A stretch of 64,000 nt of DNA, taken from Sphingomonas sanxanigenens DSM 19645 = NX02 (lineage in GTDB: Bacteria; Pseudomonadota; Alphaproteobacteria; Sphingomonadales; Sphingomonadaceae). This document shows positions 1-9,079 of this stretch, in pieces; positions within the stretch are counted from its first letter, which is position 1, and each line of letters opens with the position of its first letter. A program made the translations under genes and the position numbers. The stretch lies in NCBI RefSeq assembly GCF_000512205.2, contig NZ_CP006644.1:5787501-5851500 (forward strand), given 5' to 3'. The notes beneath the pieces are model-generated. The model was given only the letters and a program-made list of their open reading frames with translations, did not search any database and had not been told where the DNA came from.

Positions 1-461
1 AGCATTTCGGTGTCGCCGGGGCCGTAGATCGCGGGCGGGCGCACCATCGACCAGTCGAGCCCGCTGTCGGCCACCGCATCCTCGGCGCCGGCCTTGGACC
101 AGCCATAGATCGACAGTGCCGGCTCGCGCGCGGAGAGCGAGGAGACGTGGATGAAGCGGGTGACGCCTTCGTCCTTCGCCGCGCGGACCATTGCGCGCGT
201 GCCTTCGATATTGCCCGCGGCGAAGCCGGCGCGGTCGGGCGCGTTGACCACGCCGGCGACGTGGATCACCGCGTCGGCGCCCCGCGCCAGCTCGGCGAGG
301 CTCGCCGGCCTGTCGAGCGCGCCCGCGATCCAGGTAACGCCGGCGGTGTCCGGCTGCGGCCGGCGGGTCAGCGCACGGACATGGTGGCCCCCGGCCACCG
401 CCATCCGCAGCACGGTCCTGCCGACGAAGCCGGTCGCGCCGGTCAGCGCGAGCACGCTCAC
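1..461 (-). CDS. NAD(P)-dependent epimerase/dehydratase family protein (3' end outside window)
   Basis: The first residues form a classic Rossmann nucleotide-binding loop, GATGFVG, within the first 15 residues. HVAGVVN and HVSSLSAR follow, and then a YGWSKAGAE segment carrying the Y-x-x-x-K catalytic pair of extended short-chain dehydrogenases. About 153 codons are visible and the rest lies off the left edge. The GTG start (459-461) overlaps the TGA of proB (458-460) as GTGA, so the gene is translationally coupled behind proB. The best-matching group is the NDUFA9/NAD-dependent epimerase family, which acts on nucleotide sugars or as a complex I accessory. The substrate cannot be told from the sequence. 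Confidence 0.85.
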   Translation of the reverse strand, partial: MSVLALTGATGFVGRTVLRMAVAGGHHVRALTRRPQPDTAGVTWIAGALDRPASLAELARGADAVIHVAGVVNAPDRAGFAAGNIEGTRAMVRAAKDEGVTRFIHVSSLSAREPALSIYGWSKAGAEDAVADSGLDWSMVRPPAIYGPGDTEM

Positions 462-1576
462 AGCAATGCCATATGGTCGCGGTGGACGAGGGCTGTGCGC
501 GGCGCGTAGCCGAGGATCGCCTCGATCGCGTCGCGCCGCTTGCCGACGATGCGCGCGGCATCCTCGCTGTCATATTCGGCAAGGCCGCGTGCGATCGCCT
601 GCCCCTGATGGTCGACGATCTCGATCAGGTCGCCGCGCGCGAAGCGGCCGGCGACGGTGGTGGCGCCGGCCGCGAGCAGGCTCTTGCCGCCCGCCAGCGC
701 GTTCGCCGCGCCGGCATCGACCGCAATCTGCCCGCGCACCGTCAGCCGCCCGGCGATCCAGCTCTTGCGCGCGCGCGGTTTCATCGCAGCGGTGAAGACG
801 GTGCCGCAGCCGCCGGTAGCGAAGCGCGCCAGCGGGCGCTCATGCTTGCCCGAGACGATCGCCAGCGCGGCGCCCGCGCCGGTCGCGATCCGCGCCGCCT
901 CCAGCTTGGAAGCCATGCCGCCGGAGCCCATGCCCGACGAGGTGCCGCTGCCGCCCATCGCGACGATCTGGCGGTCGATCCGGTCGACCCGTTCGATCCG
1001 CGTCGCATCGGCGTGGACGGTCGGGTCGCGGTCATAGAGCCCGTCGACGTCCGAAAGCAGGATCACGCCTTGCGCATGCGCCGCCTGGCCGACGCGCGCG
1101 GCCAGCCGGTCATTGTCGCCGAAGCGGATCTCGGTGGTGGCGACGCTGTCATTCTCGTTGATCACCGGCACCACGCCCAAGGTCAGCAGCCGGTCGAGCG
1201 TGGCGGTGGCGTTGAGATAGCGCCGCCGATCCTCGAGATCGTCGAGCGTGACCAGCATCTGCGCGGCGGTGAGGCCGTGGCCGTGGAGCAGTTCCGCCCA
1301 GCAGCCCGACAGCGCGATCTGCCCGGTCGCGGCGGCGGCCTGCGCATCCTCGAGGCTCGCGCGCCCGCCCTTCGGCAGGCCGAGCCGCCGCGCGCCCAGC
1401 GCGATCGCACCGGAAGAAACGACGATGATCCGCTGGCCCGCGGCATGGCGCTCGGCGATGTCAGCGACGAGCGAGGCCAGCCAGTCGCGCCGCAGCGTGC
1501 CGGAGGGATCGACGAGCAGCGAGGAGCCGACCTTGATGACGAGGCGCGGGCAGAGCGCAGGGGTGAAGGGATTCAA
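458..1576 (-). CDS. proB: Glutamate 5-kinase
   Basis: This cytoplasmic enzyme phosphorylates L-glutamate to glutamyl 5-phosphate, the first step of proline synthesis. At 372 residues it has the usual length for the family with a C-terminal PUA domain. The amino-acid-kinase domain opens with LVIKVGSSLLVD near residue 12. The VVSSGAIALG loop, the VPVINENDSV segment and LLSDVDGLYDRDP follow, all typical of ProB. The C-terminal third (from about residue 275, TVRGQIAVDAGAANAL) matches the PUA fold. It lies downstream of obgE on the same strand, as in many Alphaproteobacteria, but about 200 bp of palindromic DNA separates the two. Confidence 0.97.
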   Translation of the reverse strand: MNPFTPALCPRLVIKVGSSLLVDPSGTLRRDWLASLVADIAERHAAGQRIIVVSSGAIALGARRLGLPKGGRASLEDAQAAAATGQIALSGCWAELLHGHGLTAAQMLVTLDDLEDRRRYLNATATLDRLLTLGVVPVINENDSVATTEIRFGDNDRLAARVGQAAHAQGVILLSDVDGLYDRDPTVHADATRIERVDRIDRQIVAMGGSGTSSGMGSGGMASKLEAARIATGAGAALAIVSGKHERPLARFATGGCGTVFTAAMKPRARKSWIAGRLTVRGQIAVDAGAANALAGGKSLLAAGATTVAGRFARGDLIEIVDHQGQAIARGLAEYDSEDAARIVGKRRDAIEAILGYAPRTALVHRDHMALL

Positions 1577-1578
1577 TT

Positions 1579-1765
1579 CCCTTCTCCCCTTGGGGGAGAA
1601 GGATACGGAGACTTGGCGCCGTAGGCGCCTAGTCGGCGTTGGAGGAGGGGTGCGCGCCGCAGGCGCGCGCGGCGCTTCGCGCCGCTTTCCCCTCTCCCAG
1701 CTACGACTAGGGCGCTGCTACGCACCGCCCAAGTCTTCGCAACCCTCCCCCCCAAGGGGGAGGGA
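1579..1765. repeat. Long imperfect inverted-repeat element between obgE and proB
   Basis: The stretch begins with the hairpin CCTTCTCCCC-TT-GGGGAGAAGG-like (1580-1602) and ends with CCCTCCCC...GGGGAGGG (about 1743-1764). Between them AGACTTGG and CTAGTCG on the left are mirrored by CGACTAG and CCAAGTCT on the right, so almost the whole block can fold into one long stem. It also contains GGCGCC-GTA-GGCGCC. There is no coding frame of its own. The arrangement resembles a small non-autonomous palindromic element, and a second element of the same build lies at 17261-17437. Confidence 0.7.
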
Positions 1766-1772
1766 GGCAAAA

Positions 1773-2840
<1,068 letters not shown>

Positions 2841-2874
2841 TTAATGCTTTTGGGCCATAAGTTGAAGGGCAGTG

Positions 2875-3468
2875 CTAAACCGCCGCGCGAGAGGCGCCCA
2901 GCTTCGACCCCGCGAGCAGCGACTGGAGCGCCAGCTCCCGCGCCGTTTCGCGCGGCAGCCCCAGCGATCCCGCCATCGCCTCGCCCAGTAGCGCGTCGCC
3001 CAGCGCGCTCGTCACCAGCGAGAGCGTCAGTTCGGCGACCGGCGCATCCTCATGCCCCTCGCCCAGTTCGTCGACGAGCTGGTGGATCGCCTCGAGGATC
3101 GGGTTGAGCGCATCGCGATTGCCCGACAGGATCATCCAGCCAGCGAGCGCGCCCGCGCCCTGGCGGCCGAACGCATCGAAGGTGAGGTCGACGATATGGC
3201 GCGGATCGCCTTCGCCGGCCCGCGCACGGAGCACGGCGTCGGCGATCGTGGTCGTCACCGTCCCGGCGATCTCGGTGGCGAGCGCGGTCTGCAGCCCCGC
3301 CGCCGATCCGAAATGGTGCAGCAGATTGGCGTGCGTGCGGCCGATCCGATCGCCGACCGCCTTCAACGTCACCGCCTGCGGCCCCTGTTCGATCAGCAGC
3401 GCGCGCGCCGCCTCGAGCGCGGCGGAGCGGCTGGCTTCGGGGCTGAGGCGTTTTCTCACTATTGACAT
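2875..3468 (-). CDS. TetR family transcriptional regulator
   Basis: The protein has 197 residues. An N-terminal helix-turn-helix spans about residues 10-60: ARALLIEQGPQAVTLKAVGDRIG followed by RTHANLLHHFGSAAGLQTAL, the normal TetR recognition pattern with F in the HFGS position. The C-terminal ligand-binding half is variable and gives no clue to the effector. The gene is transcribed away from a diiron-type hydrolase gene with only 46 bp between their starts. It probably represses itself and that neighbour. A 7-bp inverted repeat lies in the gap. Confidence 0.9.
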   Translation of the reverse strand: MSIVRKRLSPEASRSAALEAARALLIEQGPQAVTLKAVGDRIGRTHANLLHHFGSAAGLQTALATEIAGTVTTTIADAVLRARAGEGDPRHIVDLTFDAFGRQGAGALAGWMILSGNRDALNPILEAIHQLVDELGEGHEDAPVAELTLSLVTSALGDALLGEAMAGSLGLPRETARELALQSLLAGSKLGASRAAV

Positions 3469-3477
3469 CCATGTAAG

Positions 3478-3502
3478 TAGCTATAGGGTGCGAGCATAGC
3501 TA
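3478..3502. promoter_or_regulatory. Candidate TetR operator (TAGCTAT-N11-ATAGCTA)
   Basis: A perfect 7-bp inverted repeat, TAGCTAT at 3478-3484 and ATAGCTA at 3496-3502, fills the short gap between the divergent regulator and hydrolase starts. A TTGACA reading toward the hydrolase lies at 3462-3467, inside the first codons of the regulator. Position and symmetry fit an autoregulatory operator. Binding is inferred. Confidence 0.45.
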
Positions 3503-3514
3503 TGGAGCCATTGC

Positions 3515-4366
3515 ATGAGTTCCGCCAAGACCTTCGGAAATCCGACAATCACGCCGCGTGACCGGCGCTTCGGCCGGAAGGGCGGCCAGCGGCGCTGGTG
3601 GCTGAACGGCGATCCGGTCGGTACCGCCTTCTACAACGCGCTGTCGGTGACCTTTCCCAAGGGCGAGGCCTATTTCGTCGAAAGCGTGCGCGCGCATCGC
3701 GACGGCACGCCGCCGGCGCTGGAGGCGGAGATCAACGCCTTCATCCGGCAGGAGGTCAATCACAGCCGCGAGCATGTCGCGTTCAACCGGCACGTCACCG
3801 ATCAGGGCTATGACGTCGCCCGGCTCGACGCCGATGTGGATGCCGCGCTGGCGCTGACCAAAGGGCGCCCGCCGATCGCGAACCTCGCCGCGACGATGGC
3901 GCTCGAACATTTCACCGCGATGCTCGCGCATGAACTGCTCGCCGATCCGCGCCACCTCGACGGCGCCGACCCGGAGGCCGCGCGGATGTGGCGCTGGCAC
4001 GCGGTGGAAGAGATCGAGCATAAGGGCGTCGCCTATGACACCTGGTTGCACGCGACGCGGCACTGGCCGCGGCGGCGGCGCTGGATCGTGCGCGCGCTGG
4101 TGATGCTGCGAACCACCAAGCGCTTCGTTCACGGGCGGATTCGCGGGGTCCTCGAACTGCTCAGGCAGGATGGGCTGAGCGGCCCGCGAGTCTGGTGGCG
4201 GGTGTTTCGGCACGCCTTCATCTCGCCCGGTATCGTCCGCCGCATCGCCCCGGCCTGGCTCGGTTATTTCCGCCCCGGCTTCCATCCCTGGCGGCATGAC
4301 GACCGCCAGCTGATCGCGGGCGTGGACGACGATCTGCCGGCGCAATCGCTGCCCGAACCGGCCTGA
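3515..4366 (+). CDS. Predicted metal-dependent hydrolase (PF10118-type, ferritin-like diiron motifs)
   Basis: The protein has 283 residues with three metal-ligand-like helices: FIRQEVNHSREH near residue 75, MALEHFTAMLAHE near 130 and WHAVEEIEHKGVAYD near 165. The spaced Glu and His pairs (E..H, EHF, EEIEHK) are the pattern of the predicted metal-dependent hydrolase family, which has a ferritin-like four-helix fold. Substrates are poorly known, although homologues are often found near lipid or acyl metabolism genes. GGAG lies 7 nt before the ATG. Divergent transcription from the TetR gene suggests repression that is relieved by an unknown compound. Confidence 0.8.
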   Translation: MSSAKTFGNPTITPRDRRFGRKGGQRRWWLNGDPVGTAFYNALSVTFPKGEAYFVESVRAHRDGTPPALEAEINAFIRQEVNHSREHVAFNRHVTDQGYDVARLDADVDAALALTKGRPPIANLAATMALEHFTAMLAHELLADPRHLDGADPEAARMWRWHAVEEIEHKGVAYDTWLHATRHWPRRRRWIVRALVMLRTTKRFVHGRIRGVLELLRQDGLSGPRVWWRVFRHAFISPGIVRRIAPAWLGYFRPGFHPWRHDDRQLIAGVDDDLPAQSLPEPA

Positions 4367-4458
4367 GGCCGCCGCCGGCCGGGGCGGCGCGGAACATGTC
4401 GCACTGTTGCGGCTTATTCACGGGCTGTTCAACGCGTTGGGCCTATGCCAATCCCGTG

Positions 4459-4761
4459 ATGACGATGACCAAGACCCTCCTGCTCCCCGTGCTGCTGGGC
4501 GGTGCCGTGTCCGGCGTGGCCTTCGCCCAGTCGGTCGGCGACCAGTATAGCGCCTATGCGGCCCGCCAGCGCGGCGACGTGCAGTTGCTCAGCGAGATCG
4601 AGCAGCGCGTGAAGCGCGAGATGCGCGATGCCGACTATCTGGGCCCGGAATATGATTCGCGCTCGGGCGTCTACCGGTTGAAGTTCATGCGCCACGGCTC
4701 GGTCATCTGGGTCGATGTCGACGGACGCACCGGAGCCGTGATAGGCCGTAGCGGACGCTGA
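4459..4761 (+). CDS. Small secreted PepSY-domain protein
   Basis: The start MTMTKTLLLPVLLGGAVSG is a signal peptide that ends at FAQ, near residue 24. The mature part of about 75 residues ends in YRLKFMRHGSVIWVDVDGR and TGAVIGR, a single PepSY-like module. Upstream in-frame codons from 4396 read as cysteine-rich noise, so the start was moved to 4459. It sits 43 bp before a response regulator in the same direction. PepSY proteins commonly accompany PhoP/PhoQ-type systems and may modulate the sensor in the periplasm. That role is inferred. Confidence 0.8.
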   Translation: MTMTKTLLLPVLLGGAVSGVAFAQSVGDQYSAYAARQRGDVQLLSEIEQRVKREMRDADYLGPEYDSRSGVYRLKFMRHGSVIWVDVDGRTGAVIGRSGR

Positions 4762-4804
4762 CGGCCGTACCTCGGCCGCGCGAAACGAAGTGCAGGGGAA
4801 AAAC

Positions 4805-5470
4805 ATGCGCGTATTGATCGTCGAGGACGAGCCCAGCCTGGGCACGCAACTGCGGAACACGCTGGAGCGCGAAGGCTATGCGATCGACCTCGCGACGGAC
4901 GGCGAGGAAGGCCATTTTCTCGGCTCCACCGAAAATTACGATGCGGTGATCCTCGATCTCGGCCTGCCCGAGATCGACGGACTGACGGTGCTCGATCGCT
5001 GGCGCAAGGAGGGCAAGGTGATGCCCGTGCTGGTGCTGACCGCGCGGGACAGCTGGTCGGACAAGGTGGCCGGGCTCGATGCCGGCGCCGACGATTATCT
5101 TGCCAAGCCCTTCCAGTCCGAGGAACTGATCGCCCGCCTGCGCGCGCTGATCCGGCGTGCGTCGGGCAATGCCTCGTCCGAGCTGATCGCGGGCGACGTG
5201 CGGCTCGATACCCGTTCGGGCAAGGTCACGCTGGCCGGCGAGCCGGTGAAGCTGACCGCGCAGGAATATAAGCTGCTCAGCTACCTGCTCCACCACAAGG
5301 GCAAGGTCGTCAGCCGCACCGAACTGATCGAGCATATCTACGATCAGGATTTCGATCGCGATTCGAACACGATCGAGGTGTTCGTCACCCGGATCCGCAA
5401 GAAGCTGGGTCAGGACGTGATCACGACGATTCGCGGCCTGGGCTACAGCCTCGAGGATCCCGCCGCCTGA
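4805..5470 (+). CDS. OmpR/PhoP-type response regulator
   Basis: The protein has 221 residues. The receiver domain (residues 1-115) has the acidic pair E7/D8, phospho-acceptor D51 in ILDLGLPEIDG, and LAKPF with the conserved lysine. The C-terminal winged helix includes LTAQEYKLLSYLLHHKG, SRTELIEHIYD and TIEVFVTRIRKKLG. The ATG at 4805 follows AGGGGAA at 4794-4800, a strong ribosome binding site; an in-frame GTG 15 bases upstream lacks one. The sensor kinase starts one base after the stop codon. The wing sequence and the adjacent PepSY gene favour a PhoP-like assignment. Confidence 0.95.
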   Translation: MRVLIVEDEPSLGTQLRNTLEREGYAIDLATDGEEGHFLGSTENYDAVILDLGLPEIDGLTVLDRWRKEGKVMPVLVLTARDSWSDKVAGLDAGADDYLAKPFQSEELIARLRALIRRASGNASSELIAGDVRLDTRSGKVTLAGEPVKLTAQEYKLLSYLLHHKGKVVSRTELIEHIYDQDFDRDSNTIEVFVTRIRKKLGQDVITTIRGLGYSLEDPAA

Positions 5471-5471
5471 C

Positions 5472-6917
5472 ATGACCGGCGACCACGCGCCCTCCGACGC
5501 TCCCGCGCCGGCCGCGGAAGCGGAGGGCGCGGCCCCGGGACCGGCCACCGGCGACGACGCCGGCCCGCGGCGGCGTCGCAACCGCACCACGGGGTCGCTC
5601 AGCCGCCGGATGATCGGCATCGCGGCGGGCTGGATCCTGATCCTGCTCGTCGGCGGCGGCATCGCGCTGGACAGCGTGCTGGCGAGCGCGATCACCCGCA
5701 ATTTCGACGACGGCCTCGAATATGTGCTGACCGCGATGGCGGCCTCGGCGGAAATCGGGCCGGAAGGCGAGGTGTTCTTCAACCGCCCGCTCGCCGACCA
5801 GCGCTTCCTCGAGCCCAACAGCGGCCTCTATTGGCAGATCAGCGGCATCGGCCATGATCATTGGCGCTCGCGCTCGCTGTGGGACCGGGCGCTGGTCGTG
5901 AAACCGCCGCACAACGACACCGAAGCGCATGTCTATGACAGCAAGGAGTTTCCCGACCAGGATCTGCGGGTGATGGAACGCGACGTCCGCCTGCCCGGAT
6001 CGGACATTCTCTGGCGCTTCCAGGTCGCCGCCAGCCGCGAGACGCTCGACGCGCAGATCGGCACCTTGCGCCGGACGATGATCCGCAGCTTCGCACTGCT
6101 CGGCCTGGGCCTGATCATCCTCGCCGCGCTGCAGACGCTCTACGGCCTGTGGCCACTGCGCAAGGTGCGCCTCGCGATCGCGGCGATGCGGGCGGGGCAG
6201 GCGCAGCGCATCGACGAGGCCCTGCCCAACGAGGTGACGCCGCTCGTCGAGGAACTGAACGCGCTGCTCGAACATAATGAGAAGCAGGCGGAGGAGGCGC
6301 GGCGCCATGCCGGCAACCTCGCCCACGCGCTCAAGACGCCGCTGACGGTGATCATGAACGCCGCGACCGCGCAGTCCCCCGATCTGTCCGACACGGTGAT
6401 CCGCGAGGCGACGACGATGCGCCGCCAGGTCGACCACCACCTCGCCCGCGCCCGCGCGGTCGGCCGCCGCGGCAGCGCGCACAGCCGCGCCGAGGTCTGG
6501 CCGAGCCTGCAGGCCGTCGAGCGCGCGGTCGGCCGCCTCTATCGCCATGTCCGCCTCGACATGACCGGGCCCAAGACGCTCGCCGTCCATGTCGAACGCC
6601 AGGATCTGGACGAGATGCTCGGCAACCTGATCGAGAATGCCGCAAAATACGGCGGCGGCAGCGTGTTCGTCACCGTCGGCGCGGAAGCCGGCTATGTCGA
6701 ATTCCTCATCGAGGACGATGGCCGCGGCATCCCCGAGGAGGAACGCGCGCGCATCTTCGATCGCGGCGTGCGGCTGGATACGTCGAAGCCGGGCACCGGC
6801 CTCGGCATGGCGATCGTGCGCGACGTCGCCGAGATCTACGAAGGCACGATCAGCCTCGAGGAGAGCGAGGATCTCGGCGGCCTGCTGGTGCGGCTGAGGC
6901 TGCCGGCGGCGGTGTGA
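5472..6917 (+). CDS. PhoQ-like sensor histidine kinase
   Basis: The protein has 481 residues. The N-terminus is unusually long, rich in Ala, Pro and acidic residues (about 45 residues), and precedes the first membrane helix (about 47-70). A periplasmic sensor region of about 130 residues follows, then a second helix near 204-224. A HAMP-like linker leads to the H-box NLAHALKTPLTVI with the phospho-histidine near residue 285. The ATPase domain shows MLGNLIENAAKYGG (N box), EDDGRGIP (G1) and GTGLGMAIV (G2). It is co-transcribed with the response regulator. The signal it senses is unknown; Mg2+ or cationic peptides are only analogies with PhoQ. Confidence 0.95.
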   Translation: MTGDHAPSDAPAPAAEAEGAAPGPATGDDAGPRRRRNRTTGSLSRRMIGIAAGWILILLVGGGIALDSVLASAITRNFDDGLEYVLTAMAASAEIGPEGEVFFNRPLADQRFLEPNSGLYWQISGIGHDHWRSRSLWDRALVVKPPHNDTEAHVYDSKEFPDQDLRVMERDVRLPGSDILWRFQVAASRETLDAQIGTLRRTMIRSFALLGLGLIILAALQTLYGLWPLRKVRLAIAAMRAGQAQRIDEALPNEVTPLVEELNALLEHNEKQAEEARRHAGNLAHALKTPLTVIMNAATAQSPDLSDTVIREATTMRRQVDHHLARARAVGRRGSAHSRAEVWPSLQAVERAVGRLYRHVRLDMTGPKTLAVHVERQDLDEMLGNLIENAAKYGGGSVFVTVGAEAGYVEFLIEDDGRGIPEEERARIFDRGVRLDTSKPGTGLGMAIVRDVAEIYEGTISLEESEDLGGLLVRLRLPAAV

Positions 6918-6997
6918 CGGGATAGGCTGCGCCGGGAGGGGGAGGGCGCCGGCGGTGGTGCATCCGCACCACCGGGCGAGCGGCAGGAGCGGGCGGA

Positions 6998-7198
6998 TTA
7001 CGCCTTGGGCGTGACCCAGACCGAGATCGGCGCGACGACCTTGCCGGGTGCCGGCTTGCCCACATCGATGCGATCGACGGTGACACGTTCTCCGGTTTCG
7101 AGGTTGAACGAGGCCCAGGGCTTGGGGAGGCGGCCGAAGCTCATCTTCTGGAGCGGCTGGCCGGTGGCGGAGTTCATGATGGTGGTTACGACTGGCAT
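6998..7198 (-). CDS. Small conserved-looking hypothetical protein (66 aa)
   Basis: A 66-residue frame with strongly G/C-biased third positions reads as a plausible soluble protein: MPVVTTIMNSATGQPLQKM, then a middle with ERVTVDRIDVGKPAPGK and an end at VWVTPKA. It has no signal peptide or membrane helix and no recognised domain. A TATACT -10-like hexamer lies on the minus strand at 7220-7225, about 20 nt before the ATG. There is no clear Shine-Dalgarno sequence, so the mRNA leader may be very short. The opposite-strand frame over the same bases looks poorer. Confidence 0.55.
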   Translation of the reverse strand: MPVVTTIMNSATGQPLQKMSFGRLPKPWASFNLETGERVTVDRIDVGKPAPGKVVAPISVWVTPKA

Positions 7199-7270
7199 CG
7201 GGGGCGGATAGGCGGCGGGAGTATAGCCTGTCCAGAGGCTCGGGCGCCGGACTTAAATTCGGTGGTTTCA

Positions 7271-7328
7271 GGGACATAATACTAAACTGGAGCGGCCGCT
7301 CGTGTGCCAGAGTTTCGTATTGTGTCCC
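7271..7328. repeat. Long imperfect inverted repeat upstream of the FecI-type sigma gene
   Basis: GGGACATAATACTAAACT (from 7271) is mirrored by AGTTTCGTATTGTGTCCC (7311-7328), around a centre containing the perfect palindrome AGCGGCCGCT (7291-7300). Only two bases of the 18-base arms fail to pair. Flanking TTTC/GAAA extends the symmetry. The ..GTATTGTGTCCCCGAAATT.. wording recalls repeats that accompany REP-associated tyrosine transposases, but no transposase is present. It may also influence expression of the sigma gene. Confidence 0.65.
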
Positions 7329-7394
7329 CGAAATTTGGCAGGCTGCCGCCGCGCTGCCTTTCTCTCGCTGGCGCGTGCCCGTCATAAATTCTTC

Positions 7395-8012
7395 ATGTCC
7401 GAACGCCACGGACGCCCCACACGCATGCGACACCAGCACGACATCGTTGCCCGTTGGGTGGCGCGCGAGATCCTGCCGCATGAGGGGCGGGTGCGGACGT
7501 GGCTTGCGCGGCACTGGCGCGGCGCGATCGACGTCGACGATGTGATGCAGGAGGCCTATTGCCGCCTCGCCGGCCTGGCCTCCGTCGACCATATCGAAAA
7601 CCCGCTCGCCTATTTCCGCCGCACCGCGCACGCGGCGGCGATCGACGCGGTTCGCCATGGCAGCGCGAAAAATGTCGTCTCGATGACGGAAAACGAATGG
7701 TTCGACGTCATGGATGATAGCCCCGGTGCGGACAGGGCGTTGGAAGGCGTGCAGGAACTGGGGCGGGTGAACGCAGTGCTGGCCAATCTTTCCGAAACCT
7801 GCCGGCGCGTCATCGAGTTGCGCCGCATCGAAGGCCTGTCGCAGCGCGAGACCGCGGAGCGGCTGGGCGTGAGCGAGAATGTGGTCGAGAACAATGTCGT
7901 GCGCGGCATCCGGCGGGTGATCGGCCTGATCGCCGAACAGGATGGCGGCGGCGGCGGTGAGGGCGCGGAGAAGCGGGAGGGCGTGCGGCTTGGCAAGTTC
8001 CGTTCCCGCTGA
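7395..8012 (+). CDS. FecI-like ECF RNA polymerase sigma factor
   Basis: The protein has about 205 residues. Region 2 includes WRGAIDVDDVMQEAYCRLAG and ENPLAYFRRTAHAAAIDAVR. Region 4 includes LANLSETCRRVIELRRIEG and LSQRETAERLGVSENVVENN, the helix-turn-helix. The ATG at 7395 was chosen because the frame upstream runs through the inverted repeat at 7271-7328; 7425 is an alternative start. The FecR gene overlaps the 3' end, and a TonB receptor with a signalling domain follows. The set has the order of a cell-surface signalling system in which the sigma factor drives the receptor gene. Confidence 0.92.
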   Translation: MSERHGRPTRMRHQHDIVARWVAREILPHEGRVRTWLARHWRGAIDVDDVMQEAYCRLAGLASVDHIENPLAYFRRTAHAAAIDAVRHGSAKNVVSMTENEWFDVMDDSPGADRALEGVQELGRVNAVLANLSETCRRVIELRRIEGLSQRETAERLGVSENVVENNVVRGIRRVIGLIAEQDGGGGGEGAEKREGVRLGKFRSR

Positions 8013-8988
8013 CGCGATCGACGCGCAGGCGGCGCGCTGGGCGGCACGGGCGCTCTATGGCGAGATGCCGGCCGAATTCGAGGCGTGGCTCGCCGCCGAC
8101 CGGCGCCACCGCGGTGCCTATCTTCGCGCCCGCGCCAGCCTCTATGCGATCGAGGATGCGGTGCTGGCCTCGACGGGCGTGGCGGCGCCCGCGCCGGTGC
8201 CCGCCGGAAACCCGATGGCCGCCGGCAACGACGACGACGCGCCGACGCGCGCGCGCTGGCGAACCGGCCGGCATGTGCTGCTCGGCGGCGCGCTGGCGGC
8301 GTCGCTGGTGGCGCTGGTCGGGCTTGGCCTGCCGATGCTCGGTTCGCTGCAGCCGGCGCGCGAGGCCTCGGATCGCCGGCTGACATTGGCGGACGGATCG
8401 GTCGTCACCTTGGGCGAGGAGGCCCGGATCGCCTATGCGATGCGCGACGGGGTGCGCACCGTCTCGCTGACCCGCGGCGAGGCGCTGTTCCACGTCGCCA
8501 AGGATCGCGCGCACCCGTTCGTGGTTCGATCGGGCGACGTCTATGCGCAGGCGACGGGCACGGTCTATTCGGTGCGCCGCATCGGCCGCACCGGCGGCGC
8601 GGTGCGGGTGAGCGAGGGGAGCGTGCTGGTATGGGCGCGCGACGAGCGCGACCAGGCGGTGCTGCTCCACGCCGGTGACGCGCTGTCGCTCGAACCCGGC
8701 ACGCCCCAGTCCCATCCGCCCGCGCTGGCGACCCCCGCACCGCCGCCCTCGCCGCCGCCGGCGCTGGCACAGATCGCGCTCGACAACGTCACGATCGAAG
8801 CCGCCGCGCGGCGCTTCAACCGGATCAACCGCACCCGCATCGAGATCGCCGATCCGGCGGTGGGGCAGATGCGCATCGTCGGCCTGTTCCGGGCCAACGA
8901 TCCCGAACAGTTCGCCCGTGCGGCGGCCGCGATTGCCGGGGCGGAGGTCGAGGTCGCTGTCGACGGATCCGTCATCAAATTGAAGTGA
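7990..8988 (+). CDS. FecR family anti-sigma/signal transducer
   Basis: The N-terminal cytoplasmic DUF4880-like part reads DAQAARWAARALYGEMPAEF and EAWLAADRRHRGAYLRA. One membrane helix (LLGGALAASLVALVGLGL) lies near residue 100. The FecR domain carries DGSVVTLGEEARIAYAM and GEALFHVAKDRAHPFVV. The C-terminus resembles an STN module. The TTG at 7990 has GGGAGG at 7975-7980 with good spacing and removes an Arg-rich lead. An ATG at 7942 in the same frame is the alternative. Both overlap the sigma gene, so the pair is coupled. It should carry the signal from the receptor's periplasmic domain to the sigma factor. Confidence 0.88.
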   Translation: MASSVPADAIDAQAARWAARALYGEMPAEFEAWLAADRRHRGAYLRARASLYAIEDAVLASTGVAAPAPVPAGNPMAAGNDDDAPTRARWRTGRHVLLGGALAASLVALVGLGLPMLGSLQPAREASDRRLTLADGSVVTLGEEARIAYAMRDGVRTVSLTRGEALFHVAKDRAHPFVVRSGDVYAQATGTVYSVRRIGRTGGAVRVSEGSVLVWARDERDQAVLLHAGDALSLEPGTPQSHPPALATPAPPPSPPPALAQIALDNVTIEAAARRFNRINRTRIEIADPAVGQMRIVGLFRANDPEQFARAAAAIAGAEVEVAVDGSVIKLK

Positions 8989-8997
8989 AAGTGTCTC

Positions 8998-9019
8998 CGG
9001 GAATTAATGTAAATTCCCG
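8998..9019. promoter_or_regulatory. Inverted repeat CGGGAATT-N6-AATTCCCG between fecR and the receptor gene
   Basis: CGGGAATT (8998-9005) and AATTCCCG (9012-9019) are perfect 8-bp arms around a 6-nt spacer. They start 9 nt after the FecR stop and end 60 nt before the receptor start. GGAAAT follows at 9024-9029, a FecI-type -35-like word. The repeat could be a weak attenuator between regulator and receptor genes or an operator. Confidence 0.4.
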
Positions 9020-9079
9020 TGACGGAAATCTGCGTTCTTTCCTGTCCTTGATCTTGAAACCAACAAGCGGGGACTGTTC

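Noticed and set aside
4367-4395. GC-rich hairpin after the metal-dependent hydrolase gene.
   Set aside because: The stem is imperfect and there is no T run. It could be a terminator but is not distinguishable from background composition.
5421-7658. A minus-strand open frame of about 745 codons opposite the histidine kinase.
   Set aside because: It is a shadow of the kinase; all kinase boxes are on the plus strand.
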